64,000 bases of DNA from Craspedostauros australis. Taxonomy: Eukaryota; Bacillariophyta; Bacillariophyceae; Mastogloiales; Achnanthaceae. Position numbers and translations under genes: made by a program. Where the stretch lies: the NCBI GenBank assembly GCA_026770025.1, contig JAMXDE010000046.1, positions 490,953 to 554,952 of the forward strand, read 5' to 3'. The number at the start of each line of letters is the position of its first letter. The first letter of the stretch is position 1. The notes under the pieces were generated by a model. The model searched no databases. It saw nothing but the letters and a program-made list of their open reading frames with translations, and had not been told where the DNA came from. This document shows, piece after piece, positions 21,640 to 31,965 of the stretch.

Positions 21640-22745
21640 TCCGTTGATGACTGTTTCACGATGTTTTTCGTTTCACATTGTTACCGTGATGTCGCTGTGA
21701 TCACCCGATCTACTTTGGCATCAACGTGAACATCAGCTTGAGCATTGGCTTGAACATTGTCTTGAACGTGATCGTGGCCGTGGCCAGCCACAGAAGGAGA
21801 AAGTTGATCGTGGGCGCAGGTGTCGGAAGTCATCATTGTCCCAACATCCTTGGAACGTGGAGACGATCGAGGATCCTGCGAGCGTGGTACGACTATGTTG
21901 CAAAGAATGCGAGTCGACACGAATCTGGAGAAACCGCTGGTGTTCCGTGTTGGATCGTGCCCGCTCTGTGGCGCCGAAATTGGTCACGGCCATCTTCGCC
22001 ACTGCTGCTGTTGTTGTTGTTGTTGTTGTTCTCATCTGTTTTCCAGGAAGGTACGATGGATCGGTTGCGTCCTCATAATAGTGCCATGGCGACTGATGTC
22101 CCTCCTGAATGTAATTCTCTGCGTTTACCTGGACGAGAGGAAGAACACGGCGGAACTGCTCGTGCCGTGGGATCTCCGGGTGCTGATGCTAATACTTCGA
22201 ATCTCTCTACTCGGAGGTCGATACTTCTACTGGTATCACTTCTGTTGGTACCACTTCTACTCGTATGCACATCATCATTGTATTTGTTGCAGCGTCGTCA
22301 GTTCCGTGGCTGGTGGTGCAATGGGACATCCATGATCGTCAGACGAGTGCTCATCCCACGCCACGCTTGTCCTTGCTCTCGGTGTCATTCTTGTTCTCAC
22401 GATGTTGTTGTCGGGTCGTTCATTCACGAATCCGTTTCTCTCTTCGACATTGAGTCACGCGATGCACTCAATCAACGTTCACCCAACGGTCGCTGCGAAT
22501 CTGGCCACTGCCGCCATTTCCATCATTGTCATCATTGCCGTCGTTGCCATCATTGTCATCATTGCCATCATTGCCATCACTGCAGTCATAGCACAATACC
22601 AGTCAGTGCCGAGGCTGGTGCCAATCAAAGGCACGCGCAAGAGGAAGCGGTATCGCACCATACCATACCACACCACACCACACCACACCATACGTACTTC
22701 ATCCTGATCGCAGTGGTGTGCGCACTGCATTGGCTCAACAACACA
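21640..22745. other. unresolved stretch with GTT and ATC repeats
   Basis: A long + frame is open across this region, but its protein is low-complexity (poly-Leu from GTT repeats at about 22010, CHH repeats from CATCATTGC units at about 22500-22590). Short hydrophobic stretches exist in other frames. I cannot support a gene here. Confidence 0.35.
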
Positions 22746-24386
22746 ATGGCAGATGGCAGCCCACTGCACAAACACGATGGATCGTTCGCGCGAAAGATGA
22801 TGGCTGGCATTTTGGTGTGCTTCATGCTTCTGCAAGCCAAGGGTCTGTACAATGTATCGAATCATCCCTGGTTTCTGGACTCTTCAATTCCACTGGACGG
22901 TGCCGACTATGCCACTCACATCGATCTGGCTTCTCCTCGTCGGGATGCACACACGGATGGTTGGAACGACATGACGACCACCGCATCCGCCTAGTCATTG
23001 GTGCAGTCATTGACTCAGGTGCCAACGGCAACACCAGCGAATACCAGACTACGAGTGGATGGAACACTGCAATCCTCTCATGCTCATCGCATTCAACAGG
23101 AGATGCCGCAACTCGTCCTTCATGTTGGACCGTCGAAGACAGCGACATCCACCATGCAAGCCAACATGCAAGAGCTCAAGCAGAAAGGGGTTTTCGAGCA
23201 GGACAACTACGTCTACTGGGGGCGGGAATCTTTTGATGGAAGCTATGGTGGGATCGAACTGAACTCCATTGGTGAGTTATGGAACGTCACCTGCATGCAC
23301 AAGGGGTACGCAGACTATCTCCAACGGAAACGGCATTCCGTCGATGCCAGGAACACCAACAATTTGACGATTTCGTCCACTGAATTCGATTCAGCGGCGT
23401 CTTCGCCCACGCATGCTGTTCCGGCTTGCATACGGAACGTCAAGAACCTTCTGGATTCATTGAGGCAGGATGGTATGTCCTTGATTGTGAGCGATGAATT
23501 GTATTCCTGGAGAACACGATTTCGAAACAGGGGGATCTATCACAAGCCCATGTTCTTTGATCACCTCCAGGACTTGCTACAGGGATGGAATGTGACCGTC
23601 GTCGTCACCTATCGCCGTGTCTTCGACTGGATGCTCAGCAGCATCAAGCAGGATCACTCCCGCAAAATCGACAAGGCGTTTGCGATAAGCCAATGGTCTG
23701 CCGACGGCGGAAAGCCTCAAGAACGGACCTGGCCCATCATTTGCGGCTGGGTCCGCCAGAGCTTGCCTCTTGCGCGCGATCCCAACAGGCGCAAGACGGT
23801 CACAGGGACGTACGTCTTCATGGATGGTTCCATACATCTCTGGAATTCAGGCGGCTTTGCAACGCACATCCTCAACATGCATTCTCAACGCCACATCACG
23901 CAGCAGCTGATTTGCGATTTCATCCATGATGCGCCCCATTCCTGTCGGTATCTGGAGGAGAAAAAAGACAACCCACCAAGGAATGTTCGCAACATGCTGT
24001 GGTACAAGCACAACGACATCGCCTTCTCAGCCGCGGAGCGAGGTGTGATTCCCAAAAACAAGCAAGCCCGACGATCAAGGGTAAGCTTTGCGAATCTACT
24101 GGCACTCTACCATGGTCACACATGCAACAAGACGATGGCAGATCTGCCATTGGTTTGCCCTTCCGACGATCAGCTGGAGCACTTTCTCAACATGTCGCTG
24201 AGTATAGAACGCCAATTGATGCCTGATTGGTACGCTTCTCCAGAGGGCGAATCGCTGCATCGATCAGCATTTCAACACACCGCGTATGGCAAACGCGAGT
24301 TTTGCGAAGTGGACTTGGACCGACTCTTTGAGAATGTCACATCCTGGGATGGCCTGTTGCGAAACCTCAATCGGACCTGGAATTGA
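22746..24386 (+). CDS. type II membrane sulfotransferase-like protein
   Basis: The catalytic part (23103-24386) begins PQLVLHVGPSKTATSTMQ, the PAPS 5'-phosphosulfate loop (GPxKTxTS). Later VVVTYRRVFDWMLSSIKQD fits the 3'-phosphate-binding region. The C-terminal half has N-glycosylation sites (NVT, NMS, NRT). Upstream in the same frame an ATG at 22746 starts a short cytoplasmic tail and the membrane anchor MMAGILVCFMLLQAKGL, the standard Golgi type II layout. A TAG at 22992-22994 lies between the two parts. An intron ending at ACTCAG (about 23018) or TTCAACAG (about 23100) would remove it, but I cannot fix the donor. The likely role is sulfation of glycans or other Golgi substrates. Confidence 0.65.
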
Positions 24387-25010
24387 GGCGAGGCTGCAAG
24401 ATCCTGCAATTGCTATCCGTGCGCAAAGTCGCAACCAGCAATGATGGGCTTCTGCGCTGTTGTGGGTTCCGACATGCCATTGCATGTCAATAGAGTAGAG
24501 TACATACCCATGCATTGTAAATGAATCAATTTGATGAACAAGGAAATGAGTTTCGTCGATCATATGGTACAGTACAGTGTTAGGATCTACGGAAGGTACC
24601 ATGCTGTCGAGAGTAAACACTCTGTTTTATTTGCAGAGATAATAGGTTGGAAATGAGATGGCTTTCCTTTTCGAAATCACGAGATTACTGGTACAGTCGT
24701 GCGTAGATACTCCATGGTCTCGACTCGAGACTGTAGACTTCAGTTGATTGCATGTACATACGGACAGACGATTGCAGTGTCGGACAGAGATGTGAACTCG
24801 GGATTGTCGCACGACTGAGAACACAATGGAATTCGATCGAAGAACACATCGAGAAATTCTCCGAAAATCGATCAGGGATGTCACAACTTGTGACAGAAAC
24901 ACAAACCTCCTCCACAACGAAATCGTCTCACAAAATGCAAGCAACAACACACAAACCACAACCCACAAACAACAACCCACGACACACAAGCAACAACAAA
25001 AGACACGACA
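24387..25010. other. intergenic
   Basis: Nothing gene-like was found. The last 120 bases are ACAACA-rich and probably form the 5' UTR of the next gene. Confidence 0.5.
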
Positions 25011-25921
25011 ATGATATTCTCACCTTCACCATTCGATACCTACGACGGCGAGTACGAGCCGTACTTTCGCCGCAGTCAGCCGCAACACTATACGACTATG
25101 AACGCCGATGAGATGTACAATCGGAGACACGCGGCCGCTGCTGCTCGCAGAGAAGCGCAACGACGGGCGGAGATCGAAGACTACTACCAACACAAGCAGA
25201 TGGAAGAGATGCAGGAAGCCATGCGACAGCGCCGCCGCCGCCAGGAATATGAGCACTACGTCGCAGAACGTCAACGTCAACAAGAACACGAACGCATGGT
25301 GGCAGAGCGTCGTCGCCAGGCTGAAATGGAAGCAGCCATGAGGCAGCGACGCCGTCAGCAGTTCAATTCATGGTTTGCTGACCATGACGATGAGAGTTCC
25401 GGCGATGAATCAAGCAGCCAACGACACTCTCCGATCTTCAACCGTCATCGTCGCCGCAGCCAGCAACGACAGCAACGACAGCAGCAACAACATGAGCATG
25501 AGGAGGAGGAAGAACAACCATCATACCAATTGGTCCGTGGTCTTGACGGACGAATCTACAAGCTCCCAGTCCAAAGTGTGAGTCCGAAGGAGAAGCGATC
25601 ATCCATCCATGAGGACCGCCGTTCGGGGCCATCCAATCCGTCCCCAGCACGTGCGAAGCCCACCGATTTCTCGGAGACCGATACTGAAAGAAAAGCCCAC
25701 ACTGCAACGCTGATCCCCAAGATGCTACGCCAAGCATTGAGGGACACCAAAAGGACGCAGTCAAGCGAAGCAGCAAGCAGAAAAAGAACAAGAAGAAGCT
25801 CATCACTGTGATTGTGGAAGACGCCTCCGACAGCGAATCCGAGGATGACATCAGAAACTCGGTATGGCGCAATCGTCGACCCTCCCCAGGACAATGGATG
25901 GAACCGGTCGAGGGGTTCTAA
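25011..25921 (+). CDS. hypothetical charged protein, two exons, 265 aa
   Basis: Exons 25011-25577 and 25691-25921 are joined across a 113-bp intron (GTGAGT donor, TGAAAG acceptor), phase 0 on both sides. Exon 1 encodes a Tyr-rich start, then a long Arg/Gln/Glu single helix (about residues 40-120) with repeated RQRRRRQEYE-type units, an acidic Ser stretch, poly-Gln/His, and SYQLVRGLDGRIYKLPVQ. Exon 2 encodes a Lys-rich block, an acidic SDSESEDD block and PSPGQWMEPVEGF. Without the splice the frame runs to a TGA at 25811. I do not recognise a family. The charge pattern suggests a nucleic-acid or chaperone-associated factor, but that is a guess. Confidence 0.6.
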
Positions 25922-26475
25922 TTGAGCAGCGTCTATGATCGTCGACATTCTTGCCAAAGTGGTGGACGGATTATCCTGCTCCAAATATGGCAACCATCTT
26001 CGGCAGCTTTCTGCTGAGTCCGGAATGGAAGATGATGATGCCCTTATTGGAATGAAATACTCCAATGTAACACACGAATAGAATCACCATTTGAATCTAG
26101 AGAGAGAGAGAGAGTGGCTCAACGGAGCATATTACATAACACATATTGATCTACGATTGATGCAATGTACTATTGTACTGTTTGCGCGAGTATGTGACTG
26201 TTTTGGAACGATGAAGGTATGTTCCTCTTTCGTACGACTCGTCGAACCTGCCTTATTATGATTCGTGTGGTGCAACGTGTGATAGTGGGGACGGACGCGA
26301 GCCAACACTCGAACCCACAATCGCAACATCGACACGGCCGTGCCGGATGACAGGAGGAGCCATCGCTCTCGATCTTCAATTCCCAACCTGATACCCCAAC
26401 GATTAACAACAACAACATCCATGGGAGGAGTAAAGAAGAATCAAACACCACAGCGGACTTGTATTCGAACCAACG
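25922..26475. other. intergenic
   Basis: Gene-like sequence is lacking here. A short GA run lies at 26099-26115. Confidence 0.5.
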
Positions 26476-27385
26476 ATGATGTGAATAACGTTGCTCTCTC
26501 TTCTGGCCATCGCGACTTGGATCTATGTATGTGATGGGCTTCACCTTGGTACGCATCAGACAACTCCAATTCCGTCATCGTTCTCGCTATCGTCAGCACA
26601 GCATCCATCATCACCACGAGTGTCGCAGCCATTGCCAGCATCATTGGAGAACAGCAGAAGATCTTTCTTGCAGCGCACACCAGCTACTATCGCATCATGC
26701 ATTGCCAGCACCGTGCTGATATCATCGCCATCGCCTTCCTGTGCCATAACCGCGCCTGTGGATACGACATCGCGTATGGTGGATGTTGGTGGTGGCTTCG
26801 ATCTGCGATCCGGCAAGCAGCTCAAGACGATCGACGCAGTATTCCCAAAATCGATGGAAGGAACATGGAATTGCGAACGTGGTCGTGTCATCGGAGGGAG
26901 ATGGTTTCCAAGACGAATCAGCGTGGAAGGCACTTGGCGGAGGAAGTAGGAATAATGGCAAGCTCAAGGCGCCCGAACAGTACCAAGTCAAGTTCATCCC
27001 ATCCGCACAAATCGGCGACGTCGAAGGTGTTGTGATGGATCGAGCATTCGAGATACAATCTCGGGCAGGCGCGACCAAGATCTTCTGGGATGCGGATTCT
27101 CCAAATGTGTTGCGTTACGATGGGAAGATGATCACTGCCGTGCAAAGATCTGTGGAGCTTCCAAGCGACAAGGGGTTTGGTTCTGCCGAGCTGTTTCTGA
27201 TTGAGGAAGGTCTGTTCGAACGCGCCGCGCAAGTCAAACGCAGATTCCGAAGGGGATATGACGATGGCGGCAATCGAATTGTAGAAGGCTTGGAGATTAT
27301 GAAGACGTACCGTGTTTTGGATGGTGTTGCTGGCACGGAGATGCCGACATCCACAACCAAGTCGATGATCCGATTGACTCGGTAA
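26476..27385 (+). pseudogene. thylakoid-lumen DUF6816-like gene with stop and frameshift
   Basis: The frame from 26491 has a hydrophobic leader (LLSLLAIATWIYVCDGLHL), a Ser/Pro-rich transit part, and a lumenal signal with twin Arg, SRRSFLQRTPATIASCIAS. It then reads EGTWNCER and slips near 26880 into another frame that continues VVVSSEGDGFQDESAWKALG to a TAA at 27383-27385. The joined product resembles plant and algal DUF6816 lumenal proteins. The only upstream in-frame ATGs (26476, 26479) are followed directly by TGA at 26482. So there are two defects: no usable start and a one-base shift. A missed 5' exon could explain the first but not the second. Confidence 0.6.
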
Positions 27386-27641
27386 TCGTCACGGTCAGTA
27401 GAGAGGCAGCGTAAAACAATAGCAATTTCGAAGGAATCTTCCTCACGCTGTTAGCATTGTCGTTGCACTCTGCATCTGTCAAGCTCGTGCAACTACTCTC
27501 TACAGCTCCCTATGAATGGAAATACTCTGCATCGTCGCTGCCGCACTTGTAGGTATGGCAGAATAATGGGGCAGAATACCTTCGTCACACGAGTAAATCG
27601 AATTTCAATCAAGAATGGCACCACATGGAGAGATACGTGAG

Positions 27642-29444
27642 CTACCGCAGCGCCTCGGTTATGACATCGCGATTCGGCGCACCCCACACATCTTCGACCT
27701 TCAGATCGCCGCTGCCGCTTACTTCCTTCGTGTGCGCTCCGACGCTGGCCAACGACAGAACGGAGACGGCACTTTCGCCGCCCGCTATGGCTTCTTCCGG
27801 AAATTGGACCCCGGCCTGCACGTGACCGGCGAGGACTGCGCAGCAAAACGCGACCACACATTCACCGACGCAGGGTTCCAGATTCTCATGCGCGTAGAGG
27901 GCCGTAGCTCGGATGGATGAATCCGAATCGCACGTGACATCGCATCTCATGGCGTTGGTGGCGCCGGCAAAATAATCGACGACGCGGACGATCGGCAGCG
28001 AGAAGACTGCGAGCTTGGCCATGATCTGTTCGTTGGCAAGCAAGGATGATGGCAGCTGCGCCATGACGCCAAGCAACGTGTTCCAGAATCCTGGTGCGAT
28101 TCCGAACAATGACTTGACGCTGCCGACTCCCAGAACGTCATGGCTGTTGATTCGTATGGTTTGGTTTGGTGTGGTTTCACGTCGTGTCGTGTGCATGATT
28201 GGTTGGCAGTATTTCGAGAAGGAACAATCCAAGAATTTGCAGCGAAGCAGCGCAGAAGTCAGAGGATGAGTGTATGATTGTGATGCGGATGGATATAATG
28301 GTTGCGAACCTGGGTCATTGACCAGTACAAAGTGCTCAGTCAGGATTGGGTAACGAGAAGCAGCATGAAAAGACGAACACTTGCATGAAGCGATACAGCG
28401 CTGCGCACTTTCAAACGAGACCATGAAACGGAGATACGACAGTCTCCACAATTCTCTTCATCCACCTCATCTCCCCCCGAATAGAACCATGCCGATCACT
28501 CGCACGGACGCGCTCTCCAATAGATTCAAAGGGGCGATCGGCTTGTCCCCCACGATGGAACCGAAATTGACCGTCTCGTAGTCCTTCATCGCCGCGACTG
28601 GAATGCGGCGACCTTTGACGACCGTCAACGCTTCTTCTGCCAGAATGAGGAACGTTGCCACGAGCATGATTGCTCCGGCACCGCCCGATCCCGCTGTAAA
28701 GAACCCGAAATCGACATTGAGATTGGCCGGCTTGAGGTTCTTGGTTTGCTGCAGGACTTGCCGCACGAGCTACTTGGCCATGAGACTGGATATGCCTCGC
28801 CAGCATCCGGTGCTGATGATGCAAGGGACGTTGGATTCGATGGCCTTGGCATTGTACTTCGCCTTGGCGGCAGAGCCTGTGCAATAGTCATCGCAGACGT
28901 CGATGTAAGCAACGCTGTTGGACACGCAGGCCGCGATAACACCGTTGGGTGTCTTGACCTTGCCTTGGAAGGGACCGGCCGTGTGGACACACATATCGTA
29001 GCTGCCCCGCTGCAGCACCGATGCGACGGATTGCTCCTCCTCGCGGTCCAGAGCCTGGAATTACACATCGTCCACCAGCAGGTTGGGGAAGCTGGTGCGC
29101 CAGCGTTGCTGCGCCGCGAGGAAGGAATCGACGCTGGTGCCACCCACGGTGGCCGCCGACCCTCGCTTCAGCAGCTGCGCCGCGACGCTTCCGCCCACAC
29201 GTCCCGATCCACCGACCACCAGGACATTCTTTCCGTCCAGCGCATCAAAGGTGATCTCTTGCTTGGCTGCCAGGCGCAACGAAGGAAGTCTCCGAGCGGC
29301 GCAAGCACCAGCATCCCCATGAGCCTCGTGGCCTACTATCGAAGCTGATGAAGGCCATGAAGGCAATGAAGGAACGAACGCAATGCTTGTTGAAAGACAG
29401 CATGCGAACGCATAGCATGCGACGAGGCAATGCGATCTGATCAT
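27642..29444 (-). pseudogene. plastid saccharopine-dehydrogenase-like oxidoreductase, decayed
   Basis: The leader starts MIRSHCLVACYAFACCLSTS and reads on into IAFVPS, a plastid-type signal. The Rossmann loop follows: KNVLVVGGSGRVGGSVA. Next come YDMCVHTAGPFQGK and AYIDVCDDY, as in saccharopine-dehydrogenase-like (L-x-DH) proteins. One frame runs from 29444 to 28470 but is broken by TAA at 29061-29063 (DDV-stop-FQALD) and TAG at 28770-28772 (LMAK-stop-LVRQ). A second segment from about 28138 to 27642 continues in homologous order (SHDVLGVGSVKSLFGIAPGF to the TAG), implying an intron; I found an acceptor (AACAG) but no donor that keeps phase. Neither internal stop is explained by splicing. Confidence 0.65.
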
Positions 29445-29873
29445 CGTCGAGCAAGGGAGTCGTATGATGTTTACTCTCGAGAAGAGTACGTATTGTGTTT
29501 GGGTCGAAGTTTGTGCAATGTGTGTTCCTGTCTTCTCGAGGGAGAATCTGAGCGAACGTAGATGGCGAACATTTCTGAGTCAAGGATACACACACACGCG
29601 ACAAAGTGGAGTCGCGAATCGCTCTTCACTCGTACGACTCGTTTGAGTGACGGGACCTCGGGATCGCATTCGAAACACCCACGACAACACACACCATTCA
29701 CTCCCATACTCGAGCACATCAGCAACAGACATCGAGATACCACACAGTGCATGGTACGCATCCAAATACTAATACAACCTATTGAAGACACATGATCGAT
29801 ATCTCGGCCATAGATAGCTCAGACTACGCGCTTCCTCAACAGCCAATCCAACGCCATCGACCATCCCCTCAAA
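29445..29873. other. intergenic, shared upstream of two diverging genes
   Basis: No gene seen. It separates the oxidoreductase relic (minus) from the short ankyrin gene (plus). The last 60 bases are duplicated ahead of the second ankyrin gene. Confidence 0.5.
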
Positions 29874-30176
29874 ATGCCGAATGTCACAGACCAACAACTC
29901 ATTGATGCTGCCAGGGCAGGTGACTTGTCGGTGTTGAAGGAATGGAAGAAGCAGAACGAGGTGCAGAATGAAGGAGTTGGCATCAACAAGGTTACACAAT
30001 GGAGTGGTTGGATTCCCCTTCATTGGGCATGCAACAACGGCCACCTGGAGTGTGTCAAGTACCTCATCAAATCATGTGAGGCGAACATCAACTGCCAAAA
30101 CAGCTATGGTTCCACTCCCCTTCATTTCGCATGCCGCAACGGCCACCTGGAGTGTATCGAGTCCCTCTGTCAATAG
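29874..30176 (+). CDS. short ankyrin protein, truncated duplicate (100 aa)
   Basis: Opens MPNVTDQQLIDAARAGDLSV and contains two ankyrin repeats (GWIPLHWACNNGHLECVKYL and GSTPLHFACRNGHLECIESL), then stops. The start, 5' UTR phrase CAGCCAATCCAACGCCA and first repeats match the gene at 31261-31965. Compared with that paralogue it appears to have lost the middle repeats: its last repeat joins to a segment like the paralogue's final repeat and ends after ESLCQ. It could still make a stable two-repeat protein or be a relic. Confidence 0.6.
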   Translation: MPNVTDQQLIDAARAGDLSVLKEWKKQNEVQNEGVGINKVTQWSGWIPLHWACNNGHLECVKYLIKSCEANINCQNSYGSTPLHFACRNGHLECIESLCQ

Positions 30177-30567
30177 GACTGAGTGAGTGAATCAATGTTG
30201 TTCGCTAATATTTATGAGAGATGGTATTGATTAGCGCTGGAGTTGCGGAAAAGATTCCTGATCGTAGCTTGCCTGTCTCTAGCAGAAAAGTGGGCGCGAG
30301 GTGCATTGCGTTCTGGGACACCCAGCAAAAAGCAAAGGAAACGGAAACTCGACTAGTACGACTAATTCGACACCCAAGAACGATTTTGTCACCCAGACAC
30401 GAGAAAGCCACATTCGACATTTCGCCGTTGACGAAGAACGAATCTTCTTTCAAAGAACATCGCATGAAAGTCTGTTGGTCCTAGTCCGGAGAAATGCAAT
30501 AGGACATCAAAACCGCTTGCCTGCTTGATCGAGTCCCGTCAATTTCAATGACACGAAAATCCAGCAT

Positions 30568-30725
30568 CTAAATAAATCGAATGACGACTATTTAATTCGG
30601 GTGACGTCTAAATAATTCAAATGGTGTCTACATAAATCAAATGACGAGACTATTTAAATCGATGCCGTCTAAACAATTCAAATGACGACTAATAAATTCG
30701 AATAACGTCTAAATAAATAAAGGGT
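30568..30725. repeat. 20-bp AT-rich tandem repeat, about 8 copies
   Basis: Units follow CTAAATAAATCGAATGACGA with substitutions and one 2-bp insertion, e.g. CTATTTAATTCGGGTGACGT at 30588 and CTAAATAATTCAAATGGTGT at 30608. The spacing of 20 bp is nearly two helical turns. Confidence 0.85.
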
Positions 30726-31070
30726 CTCTCTGTGGCACGATTGCCCGGGAATAAATCGAGACGACGCGTGTGGAGGCCATTTTCGGAGTTTTCCTCAAAT
30801 ACCCCTTAAATGAAATTGGCGTCTGTGACCCACGAAGAGTTCCTGAGAACGAAAGTAAGAGTCGAGAACGTTCTTTTCGCAGAAACGGTTGTCATTGTCA
30901 ACACAACATGCTTTGATTGGCTGGATCAGTCAAATCGCTGATTGACTAATTCGACCCATTTTGCCGGGTGTCCCAGACTGCTATTTCCACTCCCGCTAGT
31001 GACTCACCAGTCGGACTCACGAACCCAAAAGATGTGAGCCGAACGCAGAAGACTTCCGAGCGAGCCACAG

Positions 31071-31126
31071 CTCAGTGGCAAGTTTCGGACACTCCAAGCT
31101 CAGTGGCAAGTTTCGGACACTCCAAG
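31071..31126. repeat. 28-bp perfect direct duplication
   Basis: CTCAGTGGCAAGTTTCGGAC plus eight further bases (ACTCCAAG) occurs twice head to tail, 31071-31098 and 31099-31126, followed by a degenerate third start. It lies 135 bp upstream of an ankyrin gene start. Confidence 0.9.
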
Positions 31127-31260
31127 CTCATCGACAAGTTCTCATAATTCTTGGCAAACAACACCGATTCACCCACACAGTCCTATTAGTACGAACTGCA
31201 CACTTCCTTGACAGCCAATCCAACGCCAAAAGACCATCAACCATCGACCATCCTCTCAAA

Positions 31261-31965
31261 ATGCCGAATGTCACAGACCAACAACTCCTTGTTGCTGCCT
31301 GGGAAGGTGGCTTGTTGGTGTTGAAGGAATGGAAGAAGCAGAACAAGACGCAGAATGAAGGAGTTGATGTCAACAAGGTCAGTGACTGGTATGGTCGGAC
31401 TCCCCTTCATGTGGCATGCAACAACGGCCACCTGGAGTGTGTGAAGTACCTCGTCGAAGCATGTGAAGCGAACATCAACTGCAAAGACAACAATGGTTCC
31501 ACTCCCCTTCATGTGGCATGCCGCAACGGCCAGCTGAAGTGTGTGAAGTACCTCATCAAATCATGTGCGGCGAACATCAACTGCAAAGACAACGATGGTT
31601 CCACTCCCCTTCATGTGGCATGCTGCAACGGCCAGCTGAAGTGTGCGAAGTACCTCATCGAATCATGTGAGGCGAATATCAACTGCCAAGACAGCGATGG
31701 TTGGACTCCCCTTCATGCGGCATGCCGCGATGGACAGCTGGAGTGTATGGAGTACCTCATCCAATCATGTAGGGCCGACGTCAACTGCACCGCCAATGAT
31801 GGTGACACTCCCCTTCAGTATGCATGCCGCAACGGCCAACTGGAGTGTGTGGAGTCCCTCATCCGAGGACTTTCACCTTCACCTTCAGCTCACCCACAAC
31901 TGCAACAACTGCAGCAACACTTACAACAAAACGAACAAGAGAATGGCAACAACAAGAACAGCTGA
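31261..31965 (+). CDS. Cys-rich ankyrin-repeat protein, 234 aa
   Basis: Single exon. After MPNVTDQQLLVAAWEGGLLV come about six ankyrin repeats of 33-34 aa. They are unusually uniform and Cys-rich: each has TPLHVAC-x-NGQLKCVKYLI-x-SC, then NINCKDNDGS. Four Cys positions recur in every repeat, which is rare for ankyrin arrays; they could bind metal or form disulfides, but no known motif fits. The C-terminus is a Gln/Asn-rich tail. It is the second of a tandem pair with 29874-30176, and its DNA-level repeat similarity points to recent expansion. Confidence 0.75.
   Translation: MPNVTDQQLLVAAWEGGLLVLKEWKKQNKTQNEGVDVNKVSDWYGRTPLHVACNNGHLECVKYLVEACEANINCKDNNGSTPLHVACRNGQLKCVKYLIKSCAANINCKDNDGSTPLHVACCNGQLKCAKYLIESCEANINCQDSDGWTPLHAACRDGQLECMEYLIQSCRADVNCTANDGDTPLQYACRNGQLECVESLIRGLSPSPSAHPQLQQLQQHLQQNEQENGNNKNS

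Larger units (their letters stand above)
30177..31260. other. AT-rich spacer between tandem ankyrin genes
   Basis: No gene seen. It contains a 20-bp tandem repeat (30568-30725) and a 28-bp perfect duplication (31071-31126), annotated separately. Confidence 0.6.

Noticed and set aside
21726-22994. 422-aa plus-strand frame
   Set aside because: It is mostly low-complexity Leu and Cys-His runs from GTT and ATC repeats; only its last 80 codons, the membrane anchor of the sulfotransferase, look real.
26280-26315. possible tRNA B-box on the minus strand (GGGTTCGAGTG)
   Set aside because: The last consensus position fails, and no acceptor or anticodon stem can be drawn around it.
17774-29063. genome-wide stop-codon reassignment
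   Set aside because: TGA, TAA and TAG each appear inside a damaged gene, but all three also end intact genes here (TGA at 19261 and 62032, TAA at 1472, TAG at 4245), so a changed code is not supported.
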